Origin: Paenibacillus sp. FSL K6-3182
GTDB taxonomy: Bacteria; Bacillota; Bacilli; Paenibacillales; Paenibacillaceae
Assembly (NCBI RefSeq): GCF_037976325.1
Contig: NZ_CP150265.1
Span: forward strand, 5,407,001 to 5,471,000
Direction of reading: 5' to 3'
Length of the DNA stretch: 64,000 bases
Part shown: in pieces, positions 44,386 to 52,719 of the stretch
Numbering within the stretch: the first letter of the stretch is position 1
How the letters are laid out: every line of letters starts with the position of its first letter
The notes under the pieces: model-generated
What the model saw: only the letters and a program-made list of their open reading frames with translations
Databases searched by the model: none
What the model was told of the DNA's origin: nothing
Made by a program: the position numbers and the translations under genes

Positions 44386-46065
44386 ATGAATAATAAAGAG
44401 TTGAATAAACTATCTATTTTTGCCCTTGGCGGTGTATTCGAAATCGGAAAGAATATGTATGTCATCCAATACGCTGACGACATCATTGTCATTGACTGTG
44501 GCTCTAAATTTCCAGACGAGAGTCTGCCCGGCATAGATCTAATCGTCCCTGACATTTCCTATTTGCTGGAGAATCAAGAAAAAGTACGCGCATTAGTGAT
44601 CACGCACGGACATGAAGATCATATCGGCGGAATTCCTTATATATTGAAACAGCTAAATATTCCTGTATATGGAACTCGTCTAACACTCGGTTTAATCAAG
44701 GGAAAGCTAAACGAACATCGTCTCAAAGGAGCCTTATTTCATGAAATTAAAACAGACTCATTTATTGAATTAGGAAGAAGCTTTCAGCTTTCTTTTTTTC
44801 GTACAAACCATAGCATTCCAGACTGTGTTGGTATCGTATTAAAGACGCCAGAAGGTACGGTCGTTCATACGGGTGACTTCAAATTTGATCTCTCTCCTTC
44901 CAATAAACAATTCCCAGACATTCATAGGATGGCGAAAATTGGTGAAGAAGGGGTGCTTGCTTTATTATCCGAGAGCACGAACGCTGAGCGACCAGGTTTT
45001 ACTCCTTCTGAACGATTGGTAGGGGAAAAAATCGCAGATGCTTTTCAGAAAGCAACAAATAAAATATTTTTGTCCACCTTTGCTTCCAACATTAATCGCT
45101 TACAGCAGGTTGTGGATGCTTCTATTCTAACAAACCGCAAGCTCCTGCTGCTTGGTCGCAGCATGATCAACGTCGTAACGATTGCTCAGGAGCTCGGTTA
45201 TATCCACATTCCCGAAGGCATGATCATTGAAGCAAAAGAAGCCAATCACCTCCCGAGAGAAAGAGTTGCGGTATTGTGTACGGGAAGTCAGGGTGAACCG
45301 ATGGCTGCACTCTCGCGTCTCGCTAGCTCCACCTATCCACATACAGAAATATCTTCTGGTGATACTGTTATCCTCGCGTCATCACCAATTCCAGGGAATG
45401 AAAAGAACGTTGCTAGCATGATAGACCATCTGTATATGCTTGGGGCTCATGTTATTCATGGATCAGGTGTAGCGACAGGAATGCATGTGTCTGGTCACGG
45501 CAGCCAAGAAGAGCTTAAACTTATGCTTACGCTAATGAAACCAACCTATTTCATCCCTATCCACGGAGAATATCGCATGTTATACCAGCATCGCTTACTT
45601 GCTGAGTCTGTTGGAGTAGAGAAGGATAATATATATATAATGAATAACGGAGATGTTCTTGACCTATCAGGAAATCAAGTACAACAAACACGGAAAGTTA
45701 CCGCAGGTAATACACTTATCGATGGTTTAGGCATTGGCGACATCGGAAACATTGTATTACGCGATCGAAAACATCTTGCCGAGGATGGCATCCTTGTTGT
45801 TGTTGTCACTCTTAGTCGTATAGAAGGCTCCGTACTATCCGGGCCTGATATTATTAGCAGAGGTTTCGTATACGTTAGAGAATCCGAAGCTTTATTAGGC
45901 GAAGTAGGTCGACTTGTGACGAAAACCATTGCTGACTTACAGGAAAATGGAAACGACGGTAAATGGTCTATATTAAAACATCGTATTAAAGAATCTACAA
46001 GTAAGCTGCTTTATGCAAAAACAAAAAGACGGCCAATGGTTTTACCAATCATCATTGAAGTGTAA
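44386..46065 (+). CDS. Ribonuclease J
   Basis: A 559-residue 5'-to-3' exoribonuclease/endoribonuclease of the metallo-beta-lactamase beta-CASP family, acting in RNA decay in the cytosol. The zinc motif HGHEDHIGG starts at His74; VVHTGDFKFD gives the later Asp. The beta-CASP region has STNAERPGFTPSE and LLGRSMINV, and the C-terminal domain ends in RRPMVLPIIIEV. ATG 44386 (GGAGG 10 bases upstream) is preferred over TTG 44377, which is too close to the same site. Length is normal for RNase J. Whether it is RnjA, RnjB or an extra paralogue cannot be told here. Confidence 0.93.
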   Translation: MNNKELNKLSIFALGGVFEIGKNMYVIQYADDIIVIDCGSKFPDESLPGIDLIVPDISYLLENQEKVRALVITHGHEDHIGGIPYILKQLNIPVYGTRLTLGLIKGKLNEHRLKGALFHEIKTDSFIELGRSFQLSFFRTNHSIPDCVGIVLKTPEGTVVHTGDFKFDLSPSNKQFPDIHRMAKIGEEGVLALLSESTNAERPGFTPSERLVGEKIADAFQKATNKIFLSTFASNINRLQQVVDASILTNRKLLLLGRSMINVVTIAQELGYIHIPEGMIIEAKEANHLPRERVAVLCTGSQGEPMAALSRLASSTYPHTEISSGDTVILASSPIPGNEKNVASMIDHLYMLGAHVIHGSGVATGMHVSGHGSQEELKLMLTLMKPTYFIPIHGEYRMLYQHRLLAESVGVEKDNIYIMNNGDVLDLSGNQVQQTRKVTAGNTLIDGLGIGDIGNIVLRDRKHLAEDGILVVVVTLSRIEGSVLSGPDIISRGFVYVRESEALLGEVGRLVTKTIADLQENGNDGKWSILKHRIKESTSKLLYAKTKRRPMVLPIIIEV

Positions 46066-46225
46066 TGAATCCACATAATTACAAATCCCCCTTGCTTCAA
46101 TTTAAGGTATGGTATTATCCCCTTTAAGTAGACACTCAAAAAACTTCGTGTTGTTACATGAAGATTGAGTGAACCTTGGTGGGGATATTTTCATTGCAAA
46201 AAAGAGACGTGTTTTTGTATCCATA

Positions 46226-46426
46226 CTAAAAATCGTTTCCGAATTCGTGAGTCATCCTTCCAGTAAACGTCTCTGAATCTGTTGGGGCATCATATTTCAT
46301 TTTTGTATCAAATCTTCCCCATATTACAGAATCCAATTCTGCATCCAAAATGGTTGCAGCATGTAATATACTCTCCGATTTTAATTCATCCAAGCATTGA
46401 AGCAGCGAATTCAGCATGCGAGACAT
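46226..46426 (-). CDS. Small hypothetical protein (66 residues)
   Basis: I do not recognise it. ATG 46426 has AAAGGG about 10 bases upstream. The protein is acidic and helical at the N-terminus (LLQCLDELKSESILHAATIL) and polar at the C-terminus (DAPTDSETFTGRMTHEFGND). Codon choice looks genuine and no overlapping frame is better. It faces RNase J tail to tail across about 160 bases. Confidence 0.45.
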   Translation of the reverse strand: MSRMLNSLLQCLDELKSESILHAATILDAELDSVIWGRFDTKMKYDAPTDSETFTGRMTHEFGNDF

Positions 46427-46574
46427 CCTTACACATCCCTTTGTCCGGATCGATTACCGCGCAATAGCTTCAAGCTCATCAAGAAATGAATCCTTTCATA
46501 CTATTTAGGACATGATATTCATTGTGACTACGGTAAATATAGCAGCTGTCATTAAAACGAAGGAGTGAAATTAA

Positions 46575-46814
46575 ATGACTAAAAATGAAGAACTCAATCG
46601 AAATCTTGATTCTGACCAAAATAGTAACAATACGGATGAAGCTGACATCGGAAAAGCTGTAGGAACGGCGGGTGGTATTGCTGCAGGTGCAGTCGTAGGC
46701 TCTGCTTTGGGTCCTGTTGGAACTGTTGTTGGCGGTATCGTAGGCGCAGCATTGGGAAATAAGGTTGGAGAAGCTGCTGACGATAACAACGACGAAGCTC
46801 ACCGAAAGGATTAA
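46575..46814 (+). CDS. Glycine-zipper small protein
   Basis: 79 residues; AAGGAG lies 9 bases before the ATG. A polar N-terminus (about 1-25, Asn/Asp/Glu-rich) is followed by a glycine-zipper hydrophobic stretch (about 27-66; GTAGGIAAGAVVGSALG, VGGIVGAALGNKVG) and an acidic tail. Such sequences insert in or associate with membranes. Function is unknown. A terminator follows at 46908. Confidence 0.75.
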   Translation: MTKNEELNRNLDSDQNSNNTDEADIGKAVGTAGGIAAGAVVGSALGPVGTVVGGIVGAALGNKVGEAADDNNDEAHRKD

Positions 46815-46907
46815 AATGGTTAGTCACCAGATTCAGTTAGGTATTAGATGTGTGAATGCAATTAAAATTGTTTTGAGATGGTCAAAATAAATAAATCTTC
46901 ACTTCCT

Positions 46908-46955
46908 AATGCTGCATTTCGAAATAAATCGAATATGCAGCATTATTTGTTTTTA
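46908..46955 (+). terminator. Rho-independent terminator
   Basis: AATGCTGCAT (46908-46917) pairs with ATGCAGCATT (46935-46944), followed by ATTTGTTTTT. It ends the glycine-zipper gene. Confidence 0.82.
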
Positions 46956-47029
46956 AATTAGGTGAAAATCTAAATATCAATGGCAAAATAAGCTAGTCAA
47001 AAAAACAAATTACAAAAACTTGGAGGAAC

Positions 47030-47104
47030 AACAATAAGCAAACATTCAAAATTCACAATTCACAACAACTCGCTCATGCTGAACAACTTATTCAACTTAT
47101 CTAA
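47030..47104 (+). pseudogene. N-terminal relic of the glutamine-rich gene
   Basis: Behind an intact GGAGG at 47023 the frame reads SQQLAHAEQLIQLI and stops at 47102-47104. The DNA matches the 5' end of the 43706 gene closely (CAACAACTCGCTCATGCTGA against CAACAACTTGCTCATGCCGA). No valid start codon remains. The gene was truncated and its terminator lies at 47115. Confidence 0.7.
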
Positions 47105-47114
47105 GTCCGTCTAG

Positions 47115-47143
47115 CCCTCCCAAACATCTGGAGGGTATTTTTT
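47115..47143 (+). terminator. Rho-independent terminator
   Basis: CCCTCC, a 9-base loop and GGAGGG are followed by TATTTTTTAT, directly behind the truncated Gln-rich relic. Confidence 0.85.
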
Positions 47144-47375
47144 ATGTAAGGTAGGACCGTTAGCTTCATACATTCGGCTGCTCGGGTACTTCTTCCGTTA
47201 AGCATCCCATTAGTCCTTCCATGTATTTCTGCATTCAACGAATTTTGTTGCTCTATCGCACTCACAGCAAGTCATCTATATAACCCTTTAGATACAACAC
47301 TTTTGGCGAATGCACAGGCGATCTGCCTTCCTTAGACATAAAATAATCCATTATCATAAATTTCAGGAGGTCTTA

Positions 47376-47549
47376 GTGATTAGCATGAAGAAGAAATCAA
47401 AAAAACTAAAACCGTACATTCGATTAAAAGGCCGCCACATTGTAAGTACATTTAATGAGCTTGATCTTCTGGAACCTCGTCCAAATAAGCAATTAAAGTC
47501 TTTACTCCACCAGATCTATAATTACTTACCGTCTGGATCATCTAAATGA
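47376..47549 (+). CDS. Small basic hypothetical protein (57 residues)
   Basis: GTG 47376 has GGAGG 5 bases upstream; ATG 47385 is the alternative. The product is strongly basic: KKKSKKLKPYIRLKGRHIVS, then FNELDLLEPRPNKQLK and a helical end. No known family is recognised. Codon use and the ribosome site support a real gene. It stands alone between relics. Confidence 0.5.
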   Translation: MISMKKKSKKLKPYIRLKGRHIVSTFNELDLLEPRPNKQLKSLLHQIYNYLPSGSSK

Positions 47550-47570
47550 CTTCTATTCCAATTGGGTTGT

Positions 47571-47591
47571 CTGGGATTAATACTATCCCAG
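47571..47591 (+). terminator. Hairpin without U-run behind the small basic gene
   Basis: CTGGGAT and ATCCCAG form a perfect 7-bp stem with a 7-base loop, 22 bases after the stop at 47549. No T-run follows, so termination is uncertain. Confidence 0.4.
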
Positions 47592-47789
47592 CATCCCATT
47601 TAGAAAGCACCACGTTACTTCTCTTGCATCTAGCACCTCCCACGGTCTTAGGTATTCACTCTTTTTTTGCTCCGATAATTTTGGCTTCCACTAAAATTTG
47701 ATTTGCTGATTCATTTCTTGCCAGCGTTCTGTATTTATTTTCCTATAACCGGGAATCATACGATCACCAATGTAAGGAGTGAAATTCCC

Positions 47790-48449
47790 ATGACTAAAGA
47801 ACGAATGGATTGGACAAGTACAAGCATTCCTTTTGCTCGAAATAAACCTTTAAAATTCATGATCTTCATCTTCATTCTATTTTTTGGTCTTATGGCCATA
47901 TCACCCACTGAGCGATCTCAATGGCTAGCTGATAGCTTACCGCTAATCTTGGTTATCCTTATCCTTATTTTTACTTATAAATGGTTTCGTTTTTCAAATC
48001 TGTCCTATCTTCTGATGCTTGTTTTCTTTTGTCTTCATACTTATGCGGCACATTATACATATGAAGGCACACCATTTGACCATTGGCTAAAAACATTATT
48101 TCATACAAGAAGAAGCTATTACGATCGAGTCGTTCATTTCTTCTTTGGATTGTTCTTTGCTTTTCCATTCTATGAGATTTTAAAATCCAAAGTTAAGTTA
48201 CACGGAATTTGGTCAATAGCTCTTCCAGTTGCCGTTGTGCTCAGTTTTAGCGCACTATTCGAGATCTTAGAAATGTCTGCGGCCTTAGTAGCCGGATCTG
48301 GTGGCGAAGCCAAATTTGTTGGAATGCAAGGTGATATCTTTGATACGCAAAAAGATATGGCATTAGGATTACTTGGTGGAGTCGTATCGATGGGTATTCT
48401 GGTATGGATAATTTGGAAAGGTGATAATGCTGCTTCAGTTTCAGACTAA
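47790..48449 (+). CDS. DUF2238/YjdF-like integral membrane protein
   Basis: 219 residues from ATG 47790 with AAGGAG about 10 bases upstream; the 29 upstream codons of open frame lack a site. About six membrane helices. The family-like core is YEGTPFDHWL, RRSYYDRVVHFFFGLFFAFP and FEILEMSAALVAG, followed by the GMQGDIFDTQKDMALGLLGG loop, as I recall for YjdF/DUF2238 proteins. Role unknown. It is monocistronic. Confidence 0.85.
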   Translation: MTKERMDWTSTSIPFARNKPLKFMIFIFILFFGLMAISPTERSQWLADSLPLILVILILIFTYKWFRFSNLSYLLMLVFFCLHTYAAHYTYEGTPFDHWLKTLFHTRRSYYDRVVHFFFGLFFAFPFYEILKSKVKLHGIWSIALPVAVVLSFSALFEILEMSAALVAGSGGEAKFVGMQGDIFDTQKDMALGLLGGVVSMGILVWIIWKGDNAASVSD

Positions 48450-48540
48450 TCTATATTTCGCCCAAATTCAAGGCAATTGCGTTAATCTATGCATTATCCA
48501 CTAATGGATATAATATCTCAGGAGGAGATATCAAAGACTT

Positions 48541-48636
48541 AAAAAAATACTGGATGCTCTCATTGATCAAGCAAAGATGGAGATTGAAGAATGTGATACA
48601 TTGCTTACTGATAACGGAATTGCTTTCTACACCCCA
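48541..48636 (+). pseudogene. Possible DUF3231/coat-like fragment
   Basis: The frame reads KKILDALIDQAKMEIEECD and then LLTDNGIAFYTP, which resembles a helix of ferritin-fold DUF3231 proteins found in spore formers. A ribosome-site-like AGGAGGAGAT stands before it, but no start codon or continuation exists. The frame runs on into sequence belonging to the L,D-transpeptidase relic in another frame. Confidence 0.35.
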
Positions 48637-48644
48637 ATTCTTAG

Positions 48645-49115
48645 ATACAAACTAACAAGGAATACAAAGTCGTATACAAGGGAGAAAACTGGGGTCCCTC
48701 TTTTGGTCCACGATGGCTAGGATTAAACGTCCCTTGGGGGAATTATGGCATTCACGGCACGAACAAACCGTTTTCTATCGGGCAGCATTTGAGTCACGGT
48801 TGTATACGTATGCGCAACAATGATGTCATTGAATTATTCGAAATGATTCCACTCGGGGCTAAAGTAACGATATATGGACACATATTGGGGGATCCGAATC
48901 ATGAACCGAGGGATTTGGCGGAAGGTGACGTCGGAGAAGATGTACAACTAATTCAGTCTCGTTTAAAGAGCTCCGGATACTTTAATGGAATATGTAATGG
49001 AAAATTTCGCTCGAATACAACCACAGCTGTAAAACATTTTCAACGTGATCATCATTTGGCGCAGAACGGTGTTGTATCAAATAAGGTATATGAGGAATTG
49101 GGATTGTTGGAATAA
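48645..49115 (+). pseudogene. 5'-truncated L,D-transpeptidase with peptidoglycan-binding domain
   Basis: The frame opens after a TAG at 48642 and contains KVVYKGENWGPSFGPRW, NYGIHGTN, and the catalytic SHGCIRMRN with Cys and His of the YkuD fold. A C-terminal peptidoglycan-binding repeat follows (DVGEDVQLIQSRLKSSGYF). The N-terminal third of the YkuD domain is missing. The first possible start (TTG 48789) would begin inside the catalytic motif and drop YGIHG. It is therefore a decayed cell-wall enzyme. A shorter expressed product of 108 residues is possible but would lack most of the fold. Confidence 0.72.
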
Positions 49116-49248
49116 AAGAAACGTGAGAGCCCAATGACGCAAAACATTTTCCGCCACGCCTTTAATGACAATTAATTTTTTGTATAAATTTAAGCTTTAC
49201 TACAAAACATATCATTGTATTAAAATCAAAACAGAGCGAGGTAATCAA

Positions 49249-49575
49249 ATGAAAAATATTTTATTAATTGGCTTTATCAGCTGTTTAATGATGTTCAACT
49301 CAATTTCTGTATCAGCGGAAAGTAACGCTAATACACCGGGACAAGAGCTTCGTTACGATGTCAATCGCGTCACTAATGACACTAATCGTGCATTAAATAC
49401 AGATGACTATCAAAATTATCGAACCAATAATTACAATACATCTTTGAACGCTAACAACTATAGAACAAATGCAACATCAGATAATCGTGGTTCAAATTGG
49501 GGTTGGCTTGGTCTTTTAGGTTTACTTGGATTAGCGGGTGCTAGAAATCGTGCTCGAGATCGTGATCGTGCTTAA
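49249..49575 (+). CDS. Secreted WGxxGxxG-type small protein
   Basis: 108 residues from ATG 49249, with GAGG 8 bases upstream; 28 further upstream codons lack a site. A signal peptide (about 1-22) ends at SVSAES. The mature part is Asn/Thr/Tyr-rich (YQNYRTNNYNTSLNANNYR), followed by a C-terminal WGWLGLLGLLGLAG segment and a basic Arg/Asp tail, as in WGxxGxxG-CTERM-type proteins. It could be surface-sorted. A terminator follows. Confidence 0.75.
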   Translation: MKNILLIGFISCLMMFNSISVSAESNANTPGQELRYDVNRVTNDTNRALNTDDYQNYRTNNYNTSLNANNYRTNATSDNRGSNWGWLGLLGLLGLAGARNRARDRDRA

Positions 49576-49594
49576 ATGTTGAATTAGATTACTT

Positions 49595-49627
49595 AAATAC
49601 CCTCAGTTTCACTGGGGGTATTTGTTT
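49595..49627 (+). terminator. Rho-independent terminator
   Basis: AAATACCCTCAGT pairs with ACTGGGGGTATTT around a TTC loop (one G-U pair), followed by GTTTG. Confidence 0.82.
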
Positions 49628-49635
49628 GCGATAAT

Positions 49636-49728
49636 TGTGCTTGTATTCAAACAGCTATACAAGGACATCAAATGGCACTACAACAACTACAACAACTACA
49701 ACAAATCTCCAATATCTTTGTACCCTAA
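49636..49728 (+). pseudogene. Middle relic of the glutamine-rich gene
   Basis: The frame reads IQTAIQGHQMALQQLQQLQQ and stops at 49726. It matches IQTALQGHQTALQQLHQI in the 43706 gene at both protein and DNA level, with an expanded CAACTACAA repeat. There is no start and no ribosome site. Confidence 0.7.
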
Positions 49729-49757
49729 ACGAATCGAAGAAGTATTCAGCGGACAAA

Positions 49758-49916
49758 TTAGCTGAAACAATGGTAATTTGGAAGTTGTACAGCCTCCCTA
49801 AGGCGCGCGGGTGTATTCATTTGATAGGTATTGACAGAGTCTGCGCGGTTTCTTCCCGATAAGTAGTTAACAAAAAAATCAGTGTTTTCATAAGAGGATG
49901 ACCCTTTTTTTCCCAT
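49758..49916 (-). CDS. Small ORF (52 residues) at the end of the RiPP-like operon
   Basis: ATG 49916 has a perfect AGGAGG 7 bases upstream, and the ORF begins 32 bases after the DUF1854 stop on the same strand. The product starts with MGKKGSSSYENTDFF and contains NRADSVNTYQMNTPARLREA and a single Cys near the C-terminus. I do not recognise it. The N-terminus is basic with no signal peptide. It may be a second peptide of the system, a small accessory protein, or the head of a longer gene cut by rearrangement; the Gln-rich relic lies on the other strand just beyond its stop. Confidence 0.5.
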   Translation of the reverse strand: MGKKGSSSYENTDFFVNYLSGRNRADSVNTYQMNTPARLREAVQLPNYHCFS

Positions 49917-49948
49917 ACGAATACCTCCTGACTTTTACAAACCGTTAA

Positions 49949-50446
49949 TCAGATCAGCTTCTTCCAATATTCACGGCTTCGGGCATCCATCTGCTCTGGA
50001 TCGGACAGCTCGAAGCGGCGGCCTTCATTGTCCGTTACCATCCAGCGGCTTTCCGTTACGGGTTGGATATTTTCATGAAGGTTATCCATGACCAATGCTG
50101 CCGGGCCATAATTCGTATCGACCTGCAAATACCACTTGCTGCCTCTTTTTCTAACAGTCAGGATTTGTTTAATGACAGGAATCATATAATTTCGGTCAAG
50201 CTCTTCTCGTACCGCCTGAAAGCTATCTTCCGTGAGAAGCTTCACATCCTGTATCATTGCAATTTCACGCCCTTCCGCCGAGCGAACCGAGATGAACCTG
50301 TCGGGCATTGTATACGGAAAACTGCGAATAAGTGTTACGCGGGCAAACCCCTTACCTTCCTGCTCCAAATGCAAAATACCTTCAGAAGATCGGAACAAAC
50401 GGATTTGACTTAGCTCCGAGCGGCTTAAAAAGAATAACGGGTTCAT
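49949..50446 (-). CDS. DUF1854 protein
   Basis: 165 residues from ATG 50446, with GGAGGTCGG in front. The first 36 codons of the longer open frame overlap the ABC gene and lack a site. Beta-rich and soluble; RFISVRSAEGREIAMIQDV and the C-terminal RRFELSDPEQMDARSREYWKK fit my memory of DUF1854, a family often encoded next to ABC exporters. It directly follows the ABC gene (stop and start one base apart), so it is probably a partner of that exporter. Confidence 0.8.
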   Translation of the reverse strand: MNPLFFLSRSELSQIRLFRSSEGILHLEQEGKGFARVTLIRSFPYTMPDRFISVRSAEGREIAMIQDVKLLTEDSFQAVREELDRNYMIPVIKQILTVRKRGSKWYLQVDTNYGPAALVMDNLHENIQPVTESRWMVTDNEGRRFELSDPEQMDARSREYWKKLI

Positions 50447-50447
50447 C

Positions 50448-52709
50448 TTATCCGACCTCCGATGGTATTTTCGCTGTTTGTTTTTGCGATTCGACCAAAC
50501 GATAATAATGCGTTTGTTTCGCGTAAAGCTCTTCATGCGTCCCCATTTCAACAATGCGGCCTTGGTCGAGGACTACAAGCCTGTCTGCATGACGTAAAGT
50601 GGATAAGCGATGGGCAATCGCGATAGTGGTTCTTCCCCGGATTAAGCGGCTTAACGCTTCTTGAATGAGCCGCTCCGTCTCCGTATCAACAGATGCTGTC
50701 GCTTCATCTAAGATCAAAATCTCCGGATCAAGCAGCAGCGCTCTCGCAATTGCGATACGCTGTTTCTCCCCGCCCGATAAACGGTGTCCGCGTTCCCCGA
50801 CGCGCGTATCGTAGCCTTCCGGCAGACGACAAATAAAATCGTGGGCATTCGCGGCGTGGGCAGCTGCGATAATGGTCTCCGGCGGACTATCCGGACGGCC
50901 GTAGGCTATGTTCTCGGCAATCGTACCATCGAACAAAAACGTTTCCTGAAGCACGACGCCAATATGCTTCCGGAGACTCTCCTGCCGGATATCTCTCAAG
51001 TCGTGCCCGTCAAGCGCAACGCTTCCAGCATTCGGGTCATAAAATCGGCAAATCATGTTTATGAGAGTCGTTTTCCCTGCACCGGAGCGGCCAACCAGCC
51101 CGATCATTTCACCGGGACGTATAGTGAGGTTAATATCTTTTAGCACCGGTCGTTCCACTTCATACCCGTAACGTACACCATGAAAGCGGATCTCGCCAGA
51201 CACGGAAGAAAGCTCTACCGCGTCCCGCTTATCAGGGACATCAACCTTCGCATCGATGATTTCGAGAATCCGTTCGGCCGAGCCAAGCGAGCGGTTAAGC
51301 CAGCTTAATAGCTGTCCGGAGGCTTGAACAGGCCCGAAGAACATGAGCAAATAGGTCGTAAAGGCGGTCAATGTTCCAATAGACATGGTGCCGGACATGA
51401 CCGATCGTCCTCCCAAATACCAAACAGCGATGCCGAACACAGCCGTCAGTACCGTAAAAATCGGAGATACGCCAAGCCAAAGATTACCGAAGGAAATCGT
51501 GCGATTGATCCAATGATTATTCACCTTGTCAAAACGGTTTTTCTCGGCATTTTCCTGCGCAAAGGCTTTAATGACTCGAATGCCTTGTAGCGCTTCGCCA
51601 ATCACATTGTTGACATGCAAAGCAGATTGCCATTGCGAATACCAAAGTGAGCTCAGCCTCTTCCACAGCCAATAGAATCCGGCAAACAAGAATGGGGTCG
51701 GGATCAGAATCATCGCTGCCAGCTGCCAATTCAGATGGAATAGCATAAACAGGATGCCTACGGCGAGCAGCATCTGCGTGACTAGATACACCATGCCGTT
51801 TGTCAAAAATTCTTTTAATTCATCGGTATCATCCTGGATACGGCCGATAAATTGAGAGACCTGGCGGTGATCGAAGAAGCGCATCGAAAGCTTCATTAAA
51901 GCGCCGAACATATCCCGGCGGATCGCCCCTACCAGTTTCCCGCCTATTCGAACGCCAAGGTAGCTTCGGATGACTTGCATCGCAGCAGATAACACCTGTA
52001 CAAGGGCCAAACCGCTTGCCAAGGCAAAAAGCATATTCAAGCTTCCAGACGGTTTGGCCACTTCATCCACAATCATTTTGATCAAATAGGGTGGGATCAC
52101 TTCAATAAATACGGATAAAACAAGCAGCAGCGCACTTACCAGCATGGGGCTTCGGTACGGGGTACAATAAGCCGCCAACCTGCGCAGCAAGGACCATTTG
52201 CTGCTGCAATTTAAACACTTGCTTGTTCCGGGAGAGGCGGTTTTGTCGCATTTTGAGCATCTATACGTTTCCGTACTTTCTTCTAGAGCTGGGAGGGTAA
52301 GACCTCCAGTTTCGTCCCCTTCCGCCAACCAGTTCCTTATCGCGGGAATAGCCTGTCGGAAAGGCTCGATGTACGGAAGTGAGAATCTCGCAGCTTCTAT
52401 CTCGCCATCACCAGTTATAATAAAAAACGATGCTCCGCCGAAAGCCTCGCGAACGGATACATCGATCATGTTATTCTTATGGAAGGTCATGATGGTTTTC
52501 CCTTGCCCGTCCACCATTTCCATGGTCAAAGTCTTGAAAATAACCTCGTAATGCCGAAATCGTCGTAGGGTGAGATCCACATCCGCCCTTATACGGAGCC
52601 ATGGATTCTCCGTATCCTGTTGTTTGACTGCGACGCCGTTAACAGGTTTACCAGCTTCCCGCTTCGCATTCTCCGTTTTCAATTTAAAATACTCCTTTGT
52701 CAATGTCAC
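50448..52709 (-). CDS. ABC exporter with zinc-ribbon N-terminal extension
   Basis: 753-residue half-transporter. An N-terminal soluble region (about 1-145) is followed by a zinc ribbon with Cys151, Cys154, Cys165 and Cys168. Six membrane helices (about 185-470) and an ATPase domain come next: Walker A GRSGAGKT, signature LSGGEKQ, Walker B ILILDEATAS, H-loop AHRLS. There is no C39 peptidase domain, so it would not cut a double-Gly leader itself. It likely exports the mature peptide or a related product. It starts 10 bases after the S24/S26 peptidase gene. Confidence 0.9.
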   Translation of the reverse strand: MTLTKEYFKLKTENAKREAGKPVNGVAVKQQDTENPWLRIRADVDLTLRRFRHYEVIFKTLTMEMVDGQGKTIMTFHKNNMIDVSVREAFGGASFFIITGDGEIEAARFSLPYIEPFRQAIPAIRNWLAEGDETGGLTLPALEESTETYRCSKCDKTASPGTSKCLNCSSKWSLLRRLAAYCTPYRSPMLVSALLLVLSVFIEVIPPYLIKMIVDEVAKPSGSLNMLFALASGLALVQVLSAAMQVIRSYLGVRIGGKLVGAIRRDMFGALMKLSMRFFDHRQVSQFIGRIQDDTDELKEFLTNGMVYLVTQMLLAVGILFMLFHLNWQLAAMILIPTPFLFAGFYWLWKRLSSLWYSQWQSALHVNNVIGEALQGIRVIKAFAQENAEKNRFDKVNNHWINRTISFGNLWLGVSPIFTVLTAVFGIAVWYLGGRSVMSGTMSIGTLTAFTTYLLMFFGPVQASGQLLSWLNRSLGSAERILEIIDAKVDVPDKRDAVELSSVSGEIRFHGVRYGYEVERPVLKDINLTIRPGEMIGLVGRSGAGKTTLINMICRFYDPNAGSVALDGHDLRDIRQESLRKHIGVVLQETFLFDGTIAENIAYGRPDSPPETIIAAAHAANAHDFICRLPEGYDTRVGERGHRLSGGEKQRIAIARALLLDPEILILDEATASVDTETERLIQEALSRLIRGRTTIAIAHRLSTLRHADRLVVLDQGRIVEMGTHEELYAKQTHYYRLVESQKQTAKIPSEVG

Positions 52710-52719
52710 TTTCCGGCAG

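Noticed and set aside
46133..46171. CACTCAA/TTGAGTG inverted repeat behind RNase J
   Set aside because: Long loop and no U-run; could not be supported as a terminator or operator.
49635..49862. Plus-strand frame with a Thr run (75 codons)
   Set aside because: It is an out-of-frame reading of the CAACTACAA repeat in the Gln-rich relic and overlaps the better-supported minus-strand small ORF.
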